This document shows, one piece after another, positions 1 through 4,883 of a DNA stretch of 5,747 bases. The DNA lies in the NCBI GenBank assembly GCA_947503585.1, contig CANNEJ010000119.1, positions 1 to 5,747 on the forward strand, in the 5' to 3' direction. Source of the DNA: Anaerolineales bacterium. GTDB taxonomy: Bacteria > Chloroflexota > Anaerolineae > Anaerolineales > UBA11657. The notes under the pieces are model-generated. The model had not been told where the DNA came from. It worked only from the letters and a program-made list of their open reading frames with translations, and made no database searches. Both the position numbers and the translations under genes were made by a program. The first letter of the stretch is position 1, and each line of letters begins with the position of its first letter.

Positions 1-1
1 G

Positions 2-1186
2 CTGCAGCCCGCCGCCGCTGGCGCCGAGCAGCTGGAGCAGCTGCTTGCCCAGCGCCAGCAGCTCTACGATTCGTTTGCACTGCAGCAGCCCACGGACGGG
101 CTTGCGCCGCAAGCTTTGGCGCAGCGCATTCTGGCGGAAGCGCCGGCGTGGCAGCCGCAGCCTGCCAGTGGCAGCAGTCCGGCTCTGCTGCTTGGTAGCG
201 GCGCGCTGCAATATCTGCCGCGCGCGCTGCAGCGCGCGGGTCTGCCGCTGCCGGCGCTTATCGTCACCGACACAAACGTCGCGCCGCTGTGGGGCGCAGC
301 GCTGAGCGCGCAGCTTGGTGTGCCCGTGTGCACTGTGCCCGCCGGTGAAGCGCACAAAACCCTGGCAACCATGCATCTGCTCTACGACGCATTTTTAGAT
401 CACGGCCTCGAGCGCAGCAGCGTTGTGCTGGCACTGGGCGGCGGCGTGCTGGGGGACATGGCGGGCTTTGCAGCTGCCACATTCATGCGCGGTGTGCGCT
501 GGATCAACGCGCCCACCACACTGCTGGCAATGGTGGATGCCAGCCTGGGCGGCAAGGTGGGGGTGGACATGCCGCAGGGAAAAAATTTGGTGGGCGCATT
601 TCATCCGCCGGCGCTGGTGGTTAGCGACCCGTGTGTGCTCGCTACATTGCCGCCCGCCCAGCATGCGGCCGGCCTGGCAGAGGCGCTCAAGCACGGCTTG
701 ATTGCCGATGCGGAATTGTTTGCCGAGCTGCCGGCTGCCGCACCGCTGCCGCGCGCGCTGCTGCAGCGTGCCATCCAGGTTAAGTTGGATATTGTTGCGC
801 GCGACCCGCTCGAGCACGGCGAGCGCGCAAAATTAAATGTGGGCCACACTATCGGGCATGGCATTGAGGCAGCCTGCGGCTACACACTGCCCCACGGCTT
901 TGCAATTGGAATTGGCCTGCTGGCAGAAGCGCAGCTGGCTGTGCGCTTGCAGTTGGCGGATCAAGCCTTGCCCGCCACCATTCGCGCGCGCCTGCTGCAG
1001 CTGGGCCTGCCCGTGGCGCAGCCTGGCCTGCCCGCACAGCAAGTGCGCGCCGCCATGCAACGCGACAAGAAAAAACAGGCCGGGCAGCTCGCCTTTGCGC
1101 TGCCGCGCGCGCTGGGCTTGGTAGAATACGGCGTGCACGCGAACGATGCCGACATCATGGCGGCCATCGAAAGCGTGTGCGCCTAA
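2..1186 (+). CDS. aroKB: Bifunctional shikimate kinase / 3-dehydroquinate synthase (5'-partial)
   Basis: The frame is open from base 2 to the TAA at 1184-1186, giving 394 visible residues; the start lies left of the window. Residues 1 to about 50 look like the C-terminal end of a shikimate kinase (step 5, shikimate phosphorylation): an R-x-x-LY-x-x-A stretch (RQQLYDSFA), then TDGLAPQALAQRIL, matching the usual TDG-x-SPEEVA-x-x-I ending. The rest is a full 3-dehydroquinate synthase (step 2, DAHP to 3-dehydroquinate, NAD and metal dependent, cytosolic). Its motifs in visible numbering are the NAD-loop GGGVLGD at 146-152, DASLGGKVGVD at 179-189, KN at 194-195, and likely metal ligands E227 (AEALKHG), H282 (NVGHTIGH) and H298 (LPHGFAI). 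No stop or plausible start separates the two domains; a TTG at 116 could open a shorter frame but would cut inside the kinase tail. aroQ follows after 12 nt. The fused arrangement is known in some bacteria such as Thermotoga. Confidence 0.93.
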   Translation: MQPAAAGAEQLEQLLAQRQQLYDSFALQQPTDGLAPQALAQRILAEAPAWQPQPASGSSPALLLGSGALQYLPRALQRAGLPLPALIVTDTNVAPLWGAALSAQLGVPVCTVPAGEAHKTLATMHLLYDAFLDHGLERSSVVLALGGGVLGDMAGFAAATFMRGVRWINAPTTLLAMVDASLGGKVGVDMPQGKNLVGAFHPPALVVSDPCVLATLPPAQHAAGLAEALKHGLIADAELFAELPAAAPLPRALLQRAIQVKLDIVARDPLEHGERAKLNVGHTIGHGIEAACGYTLPHGFAIGIGLLAEAQLAVRLQLADQALPATIRARLLQLGLPVAQPGLPAQQVRAAMQRDKKKQAGQLAFALPRALGLVEYGVHANDADIMAAIESVCA

Positions 1187-1198
1187 AGCGGTAGATTT

Positions 1199-1645
1199 AT
1201 GCTCAACATTCTTGTACTCCACGGCCCAAACTTGAACCTGCTTGGCACGCGCGAGCCGGCCGTGTACGGGCGCGACACACTCGCAGACATAAATGGGCGC
1301 CTGGCCGAGCTGGCGGCAACGCTGGGCGCCGGCACCCGTGCGCTGCAATCCAACCACGAGGGCGCTCTGGTGGACGCGTTACATGAAGCCCGCGCCTGGG
1401 CGCAAGGCGTCGTGTTCAACCCCGGCGCCTACAGCCACACTTCCATTGCGTTGCGCGACGCCATCAGTGCCGTAGCACTGCCCGTCGTGGAAGTGCACCT
1501 CTCCAATATTCATGCGCGCGAGGAGTTCCGGCAGCGCTCGCTGCTGGCACCCGTGTGCGTGGGTGTAATTGCCGGCTTTGGCTGGAACTCTTACGCTTTG
1601 GGCTTGCGCGCGCTGCTGCAGCACTTAGGCAGCAGCCCGCAGTAA
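1199..1645 (+). CDS. aroQ: Type II 3-dehydroquinate dehydratase
   Basis: This 148-residue protein is the usual length for the small dodecameric type II dehydroquinase, which converts 3-dehydroquinate to 3-dehydroshikimate in the cytosol (shikimate pathway step 3). Family landmarks are all visible: the N-terminal GPNLNLLG at 9-16, the active-site lid residues R18 and catalytic Y23 (TREPAVYG), N74 in FNPGAYSHTS, the catalytic histidine H100 in EVHLSN, and R111 after IHAREEF. These positions correspond within one residue to the Mycobacterium tuberculosis enzyme (R19, Y24, N75, H101, R112). The ATG at 1199 is the only sensible start: an in-frame TAA (the aroKB stop) lies 12 nt before it, and the protein begins right at the family's first beta strand. 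No clear Shine-Dalgarno precedes it, which suggests translational coupling to aroKB. It uses the product of the AroB domain encoded just upstream. Confidence 0.97.
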   Translation: MLNILVLHGPNLNLLGTREPAVYGRDTLADINGRLAELAATLGAGTRALQSNHEGALVDALHEARAWAQGVVFNPGAYSHTSIALRDAISAVALPVVEVHLSNIHAREEFRQRSLLAPVCVGVIAGFGWNSYALGLRALLQHLGSSPQ

Positions 1646-1657
1646 CGGGCGGCGCAG

Positions 1658-2749
1658 ATGGCAGACCCCAAGCCCATAAACTTTACGCGCGGCGTGCCGG
1701 CCACCGAGTCATTTCCGGCCGCGGAGCTGGCCATTGCCGCCGAAAATGCGCTGCGCAAACACAGCGCCACCATCCTGCAGTACGGGCCGGCCAGCGGCTT
1801 TTTGCCAATGCGCGAATGGCTGGCGGCGCGCTACGGCGTGGCAGTGGAAGGCGTGCTGTGCAGCAACGGCTCGCTGCAGATTGTGGAGTTTCTGGGCGCG
1901 GCGCTTTTGGCGCCCGGCGATACCGTTTTTGTGGAAGAGCCCACATACGACCGTACGCTCACCACGCTGCGCAAAGCGGGCGCGCGTGTGGTGGGAATTC
2001 CGCTGGAGGCCGATGGGCCGGATATTGGCGCACTCGAGCAGGCGCTGCGCATCCACCACCCGCGCTTTTTTTATGTAATCCCGGACTTTCAAAATCCGTC
2101 CGGCACCACCTGCTCGCGCGCAAAACGCGAGCGCCTGGTGGAACTGGCGCGCACGCACAACTTCTTTTTGCTCGAGGACTGCCCCTACCGGTCGCTGCGC
2201 TACAGCGGCCAGCCAGAGCCGGCCCTGATTGACTTGGCGCCGGATGTGGTGCTACTGATGTCTTCTTACAGCAAGCTCATCGGCCCCGGGCCGCGCTTTG
2301 GTTTTGCCATCGGCGATGCCGGCCTGCTGCAACGCATTGCAAAATATGCGGAAGACACCTACATTTCGCCGGGTTTTCTTGCGCACGGAATTGTGTACGA
2401 GTATTGTGCGGCTGGGTTTTTGGAGCCGCAAGTGGAGCGCCTGCTGGCGCTTTACGCGCCGCGCCTTGCAGCCACTTTGGCCGCGCTCGACAAGCATTTG
2501 CCTGAATCCAAGCCCTCGCGCCCGCAAGGCGGCTTCTTTCTCTCGCTTACTTTACCGGAGGGCGTGAGTACCAGTGATGTGCGCACGGCAGCCGCGCTGG
2601 TGGGCTTGAATTTAGCCGATGGTCGCGGATTCTTCAGCAATGGCGGTGGCGAGCGTTTTCTGCGCCTGCCCTATTGTGCGCTTTCGCCCGCAGATTTAGA
2701 CGATGGCATCAAACGCCTGGCTGGTGTTGTGCGTGCTTTGCAGGCGTGA
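1658..2749 (+). CDS. Fold-type I PLP-dependent aminotransferase (2-aminoadipate/MocR-like group)
   Basis: This 363-residue protein is a class I/II aminotransferase-like enzyme. Visible motifs in order: YGPASGFLPMREWLA (42-56), typical of the LysN/MocR aminotransferase branch; SNGSLQ (69-74), binding the cofactor phosphate; Y97; NPSG (146-149), with N146 expected to contact the pyridine ring; ED-C-PY at 173-177, with D174 expected to pair with the pyridine nitrogen; SYSKLIGPGPRFGF (203-216), with K206 as the Schiff-base lysine and R213 a phosphate ligand; and FLRLPY (334-339), with R336 expected to hold the substrate carboxylate. There is no winged-helix domain, so it is an enzyme and not a MocR regulator. 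It starts 12 nt after the aroQ TAA, and that TAA is in the same frame, so the protein cannot begin earlier. It lacks roughly the first 30 residues (an N-terminal helix) of many relatives. Its place behind aroKB-aroQ suggests an aromatic amino acid substrate, but the sequence does not settle this. Confidence 0.9.
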   Translation: MADPKPINFTRGVPATESFPAAELAIAAENALRKHSATILQYGPASGFLPMREWLAARYGVAVEGVLCSNGSLQIVEFLGAALLAPGDTVFVEEPTYDRTLTTLRKAGARVVGIPLEADGPDIGALEQALRIHHPRFFYVIPDFQNPSGTTCSRAKRERLVELARTHNFFLLEDCPYRSLRYSGQPEPALIDLAPDVVLLMSSYSKLIGPGPRFGFAIGDAGLLQRIAKYAEDTYISPGFLAHGIVYEYCAAGFLEPQVERLLALYAPRLAATLAALDKHLPESKPSRPQGGFFLSLTLPEGVSTSDVRTAAALVGLNLADGRGFFSNGGGERFLRLPYCALSPADLDDGIKRLAGVVRALQA

Positions 2750-2753
2750 TTTT

Positions 2754-2779
2754 GCGCTGGATTCTGCGCGGGGGTTTTT
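2754..2779 (+). terminator. Possible weak intrinsic terminator after the aro cluster
   Basis: Just after the aminotransferase stop there is a short GCGC (2754-2757) / GCGC (2766-2769) stem with an 8-nt loop, then GGGGG and five Ts (2775-2779). The stem is only 4 bp and is separated from the T run by Gs, so termination here would be inefficient at best. It is listed because it is the only terminator-like signal between the aro cluster and the dnaA promoter, apart from the palindrome at 2800-2828. Confidence 0.25.
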
Positions 2780-2799
2780 GCCAGTGGCGCTGCACACCC

Positions 2800-2828
2800 A
2801 AGCTTAACTTTTTCAAAAACTTAAGCTT
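2800..2828. repeat. 29-bp AT-rich palindrome upstream of the dnaA promoter
   Basis: The arms AAGCTTAA (2800-2807) and TTAAGCTT (2821-2828) are perfect reverse complements. Inside them TTTTT (2809-2813) faces AAAAA (2815-2819), with a C at 2814 as the symmetry centre and one C-C mismatch pair (2808/2820). The element ends 16 bp before the -35 hexamer of the putative dnaA promoter. Its position fits an operator for a dimeric regulator. It could also form an AT-rich hairpin, but no T run follows on the + strand, so it is not a typical terminator for the aro cluster. Confidence 0.6.
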
Positions 2829-2844
2829 TACGACTGATTCGCCA

Positions 2845-2874
2845 TTGACTCAAACTCGGACTGCTTGTTATACT
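2845..2874 (+). promoter_or_regulatory. Putative sigma70-type promoter of dnaA
   Basis: The hexamers TTGACT (2845-2850) and TATACT (2869-2874) each match the consensus in five of six positions and are 18 bp apart. Transcription would begin near 2881, giving a leader of about 225 nt before dnaA. This is the best promoter match in the intergenic region. No convincing DnaA box lies over it or between it and the gene, so the autoregulation by DnaA binding known in other bacteria is not evident here. Confidence 0.65.
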
Positions 2875-2880
2875 GCGCGC

Positions 2881-3106
2881 CCGCTGGCAGGGTAGACTTG
2901 GGAGCGTGCGCTAAACAGGGTGTGGCGCATGCGCGGCAGATCCCAACGCCGGTGCGCAGGTTCTGAGTTCTTTCAACAACTGAATAATTGTTTTGCGGTG
3001 TCAGGTTGTGCAAGCAGCCGGCGCCATGTGCGTTTATTGAGGACTTATCTTTGTCATTATTGATTTGCGGAGCCCGCCGGCTGTGCGCTGCGCCGGGCAG
3101 TTGTAA
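2881..3106 (+). other. Long structured 5' leader of dnaA
   Basis: Between the predicted start of transcription and the dnaA ATG there are about 225 nt without a convincing gene. A hairpin pairs TGGGA (2899-2903) with TCCCA (2941-2945), and inside it GCGTGCGC (2904-2911) with GCGCATGC (2925-2932), eight pairs including one G-U. A second perfect 9-bp inverted repeat links CAGCCGGCG (3015-3023) with CGCCGGCTG (3075-3083). The latter arm can instead pair locally, CCGGC (3077-3081) with GCCGG (3092-3096), next to the start codon. I recognise no known riboswitch, T-box or small-RNA family. Whether these folds matter is inference. Confidence 0.4.
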
Positions 3107-4441
3107 ATGAAGCCGGAACAAGTCTGGCAGGCGGCGCTGGGTGAACTGCAGTTGCAGTTGCCCGCGGCCACGTTTGATACGTGGCTGCGCGGCTCGCGCG
3201 TACTGGCACACGAGGAAGGCTTGTTTGTAGTTGGTGTGGCCTCCGGCTACGCCAAAGACTGGCTGGAGCGGCGCCTGCACGCCACAATCGCGCGCACACT
3301 GTCCGGGATTGTGGGCCGCACGGTTGAAGTGCGCTTCTCCGTGTCCGGCAACGACGCGCCGGCAGCTGAGACGTTAGTGGGCGCCAAAGTGCTTTTGCCC
3401 GCTGCAGAAATTGAAGTGCCTGAAACTCCCGGCCTCAACCCGCGCTATATTTTTGAGAACTTTGTGGTTGGTGCGCACAACCGCATGGCGCACGCTGCAG
3501 CGCGCGCCGTCAGTGAGTCGCCGGCGGGCGCATACAACCCGCTGTTTCTGCACGGCGGCGTGGGCCTCGGCAAAACCCACCTGCTGCAGGCCATTGGCAA
3601 CGCAAGCGCCCGCCAGGGCTTGCGCGTGCTTTATGTGGCGGCCGAAGAATTCACCAACGACCTGATCAACGCCATCCGCACGCACACCACCGGCGCCTTC
3701 CGCGAAAAATACCGCACAATCGATGTGCTGCTGGTGGATGATGTGCAGTTCATTGCCGGCAAAGATGCCACGCAAGAAGAGTTGTTCCATACCTTCAACA
3801 CGCTGCATGGGCAAAACAAGCAGCTGGTGCTTTCCTCGGACCGCTCGCCCAAGGCCATGATGACGCTGGCCGAGCGCCTGCGCTCGCGCTTTGAGTGGGG
3901 CCTGTTGGTGGATATTCAAACGCCGGACACAGAAACGCGCAACGCCATCCTGCGCAACAAAGCTGAAGCGCTGGGGCACAGTGTGCCGCCCGCCGTGCTG
4001 GCGCTGATTGCGCAGCGCGTGCAAAGCAATGTGCGCGAACTCGAGGGCGCGCTCAACCAGGTTCTGGCGCAGTCGGCGCTGCTTGGCCTGCCGCTGGATG
4101 AGGCGCTTGCCAACCGCGTGCTTGCCAACTTGCGCCCGCAGCAGCGCACTGTTTCCACCACCAGTGTCGTGGCAGCCGTTGCAGCCTTTTATGACCTGAC
4201 CGTGGCGGACCTGTGCGGGCGCGACCGCTCGCAGCAAATAGCCCTGCCGCGCCAGATGGCGATGTTTATAATGCGCGAAGAAACCGAGGCCTCCCTGCCA
4301 CAGATTGGCGATGCACTGGGCGGCCGCGATCACACCACCATCAAATATGGCTACGAAAAGCTGCGCGGCTTGGTGGACACGGACGACAAGCTGCGGCGAG
4401 AGGCGGCGCTCATCCGCGAGGCGCTTTACAGCGCAAAATAG
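3107..4441 (+). CDS. dnaA: Chromosomal replication initiator protein DnaA
   Basis: This 444-residue AAA+ ATPase binds DnaA boxes in oriC and melts the origin. Domain I spans about 1-80 (VWQAALGELQLQ, then ATFDTWLRGS), domain II is a short linker at about 81-109, and domain III begins at LNPRYIFENFVVG (110-122). Walker A is GGVGLGKTH (150-158, K156), Walker B is LLVDDVQF (208-215), the probable arginine finger is R261 in LRSRFEWGL, and sensor II is R310 in NVRELEGAL. Domain IV carries the helix-turn-helix signature: LPRQMAM with R382 equivalent to E. coli R399, SLPQIGDALGGRDHTT (396-411), then IKYGYEKL where E. coli has VLHACRKI. An in-frame TAA at 3104-3106 touches the ATG, so the start is fixed. 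No good Shine-Dalgarno is present. A promoter lies about 230 nt upstream and an intrinsic terminator follows. Perfect DnaA boxes lie 66 nt downstream. dnaN is not the next gene. Confidence 0.98.
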   Translation: MKPEQVWQAALGELQLQLPAATFDTWLRGSRVLAHEEGLFVVGVASGYAKDWLERRLHATIARTLSGIVGRTVEVRFSVSGNDAPAAETLVGAKVLLPAAEIEVPETPGLNPRYIFENFVVGAHNRMAHAAARAVSESPAGAYNPLFLHGGVGLGKTHLLQAIGNASARQGLRVLYVAAEEFTNDLINAIRTHTTGAFREKYRTIDVLLVDDVQFIAGKDATQEELFHTFNTLHGQNKQLVLSSDRSPKAMMTLAERLRSRFEWGLLVDIQTPDTETRNAILRNKAEALGHSVPPAVLALIAQRVQSNVRELEGALNQVLAQSALLGLPLDEALANRVLANLRPQQRTVSTTSVVAAVAAFYDLTVADLCGRDRSQQIALPRQMAMFIMREETEASLPQIGDALGGRDHTTIKYGYEKLRGLVDTDDKLRREAALIREALYSAK

Positions 4442-4465
4442 CAGGCCGCAGCAACCCAAACGCCC

Positions 4466-4489
4466 AAAACCCGCAGTTGCGGGTTTTTT
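4466..4489 (+). terminator. Intrinsic terminator of dnaA
   Basis: The stem CCCGC (4470-4474) / GCGGG (4479-4483) has a 4-nt loop and is flanked by AAAA on the left and a run of six Ts (4484-4489) on the right. It begins 25 nt after the dnaA stop. The strong GC stem and T tract make a classical Rho-independent terminator. It separates dnaA transcription from the origin-like region and the larA-like gene. Confidence 0.9.
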
Positions 4490-4505
4490 GTCGCGCACAG
4501 CGCGC

Positions 4506-4537
4506 CTGTGGATAACCGGCGTTTTTCTGTGGATAAC
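4506..4537 (-). promoter_or_regulatory. Pair of perfect DnaA boxes, 21 bp apart
   Basis: CTGTGGATAAC occurs twice as an 11-bp direct repeat (4506-4516 and 4527-4537). Each copy contains TGTGGATAA, the complement of the high-affinity box TTATCCACA, so both boxes point the same way on the minus strand. The 21-bp period is two helical turns, which puts two DnaA molecules on one face of the DNA. A degenerate third box, CGGGGATAG (4548-4556, six of nine matches), continues the series 20 bp later in the same orientation. Confidence 0.9.
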
Positions 4538-4575
4538 TTACGCTTTACGGGGATAGTCTTTGGCGCCGTGCTGCC

Positions 4576-4608
4576 AAAAACACCAAAACTGCACCGAAAA
4601 CCCGAAAA
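4576..4608. repeat. Four roughly helically phased A-tracts
   Basis: A-runs at 4576-4580, 4585-4588, 4597-4600 and 4605-4608 have centres about 8.5, 12 and 8 bp apart; alternate runs are 20 to 20.5 bp apart. Four A-tracts at close to one per turn usually curve DNA. They lie 40 bp right of the paired DnaA boxes, inside the putative origin. The bend is inferred from spacing only. Confidence 0.5.
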
Positions 4609-4642
4609 CAGCCCGCGCCGCTGTGGCTGCCAGCCCCGAGCT

Positions 4643-4697
4643 TGTTGAAAAAGAATCTAGCTAGCCTGCCCCGTTTTTTCTCCCCCGCTTATCCTTA
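4643..4697. promoter_or_regulatory. Two degenerate DnaA boxes
   Basis: TGTTGAAAA (4643-4651) matches TGTGGATAA in seven of nine positions, pointing the same way as the perfect pair. TTATCCTTA (4689-4697) matches TTATCCACA in seven of nine positions, in the opposite orientation. Such low-affinity sites occur in known origins, but single 7/9 matches also arise by chance, so each is weak evidence. Confidence 0.35.
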
Positions 4698-4701
4698 TAC
4701 T
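4696..4701 (+). promoter_or_regulatory. Possible -10 hexamer for the larA-like gene
   Basis: TATACT (4696-4701) is a good -10 match on the strand of the larA-like gene, and it overlaps the degenerate DnaA box at 4689-4697. The sequence 16 to 18 bp upstream is a T run with only a poor -35 match. If used, it would give a leader of about 175 nt that runs across the triplet-repeat and AT-rich part of the origin. No better promoter was found for that gene. Confidence 0.3.
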
Positions 4702-4704
4702 GTA

Positions 4705-4729
4705 GGCGGTGGTTGTTTGGCGGGGGGGG
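4705..4729 (+). repeat. G-rich tract with a run of eight Gs
   Basis: The + strand has GG pairs at 4705, 4708, 4711 and 4719, then eight consecutive Gs (4722-4729). The pattern could fold into a two-tetrad G-quadruplex, or the homopolymer could slip during replication. It lies in the origin and upstream of the larA-like gene. No function is shown. Confidence 0.4.
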
Positions 4730-4790
4730 AAATGTGTGGTGGAGGCCCTGTGTTTAATTCGAAAAGCTTCCGCCCAAAAAGTTACTAGAG

Positions 4791-4850
4791 TTTTCCACTA
4801 CACTACGACTACTACGATTCATTAAGAGAGATAGGAAGAATACTTAATTA
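4791..4850 (+). promoter_or_regulatory. Putative DnaA-trio and AT-rich unwinding element
   Basis: TTTTCCACT (4791-4799) matches the DnaA-box variant TTTTCCACA in eight of nine positions. Three bases later come in-register triplets CTA-CGA-CTA-CTA-CGA (4803-4817), which on the other strand read 3'-GAT-GCT-GAT-GAT-GCT-5'. The DnaA-trio, known from Bacillus subtilis, is a 3'-GAT-like triplet series next to a DnaA box that loads DnaA on single-stranded DNA. The following 33 nt (4818-4850) contain only 8 G or C, strikingly low here. Order and polarity match the B. subtilis unwinding system. Two of the five triplets have C in place of the central A, which weakens the match. Confidence 0.5.
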
Positions 4851-4872
4851 GTGCCCCGCCAAAACGCGGCGC

Positions 4873-4880
4873 GAGGAGGG
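4873..4880 (+). promoter_or_regulatory. Strong Shine-Dalgarno before the larA-like gene
   Basis: GAGGAGGG lies just before the ATG at 4884, with about 4 nt between AGGAGG and the start. It decides for ATG 4884 over the in-frame GTG at 4851, whose only upstream candidate (AGGAAG, 4833-4838) is 12 nt away. The other genes here lack such a site. Confidence 0.75.
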
Positions 4881-4883
4881 TGT

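Larger units (their letters stand above)
4490..4850. other. oriC: Putative chromosomal replication origin (oriC)
   Basis: This gene-free stretch lies between the dnaA terminator and the next gene. It contains two perfect DnaA boxes (4507-4515 and 4528-4536), several degenerate ones, phased A-tracts, a G-rich tract, and at the right end a box-like TTTTCCACT followed by triplet repeats and an AT-rich segment. Bacterial origins commonly sit beside dnaA with DnaA boxes and an adjacent unwinding element, so the combination supports oriC. Only two boxes are perfect, and about 255 bp separate them from the probable melting region. An alternative is that the paired boxes titrate DnaA or regulate transcription. 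Confidence 0.7.

Noticed and set aside
1555..2232. 225-codon + strand frame across the aroQ/aminotransferase junction
   Set aside because: It overlaps two well-supported genes in another frame and its translation is arginine/alanine rich with no motif.
2881..3000. Possible structured small RNA (SRP RNA, 6S RNA or tmRNA) after the promoter
   Set aside because: None of the conserved SRP tetraloop, 6S bubble or tmRNA tRNA-like ends could be found; described only as a leader.
2929..3063. 44-codon ORF in the dnaA leader (ATG 2929 to TGA 3061-3063)
   Set aside because: It has no Shine-Dalgarno, an arginine- and cysteine-rich composition without known motif, and it is not L34 (rpmH), which would have a recognisable lysine/arginine-rich sequence. 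Probably chance.
2750..3106. DnaA boxes upstream of dnaA for autoregulation
   Set aside because: The best matches to TTATCCACA on either strand reach only about six of nine positions, no more than chance.
2828..3280. 150-codon minus-strand frame covering the dnaA upstream region
   Set aside because: It runs into dnaA and across the promoter, has no recognisable motif, and has no ribosome binding site that I could see.
3374..4498. 374-codon open frame on the minus strand opposite dnaA
   Set aside because: It is the antisense shadow of a certain gene in GC-rich DNA, with low-complexity content and no recognisable domain.
4851..4883. GTG at 4851 as the start of the larA-like gene
   Set aside because: It is in frame and possible, but the strong GAGGAGGG sits inside that extension directly before ATG 4884, and the added residues are not family-like.
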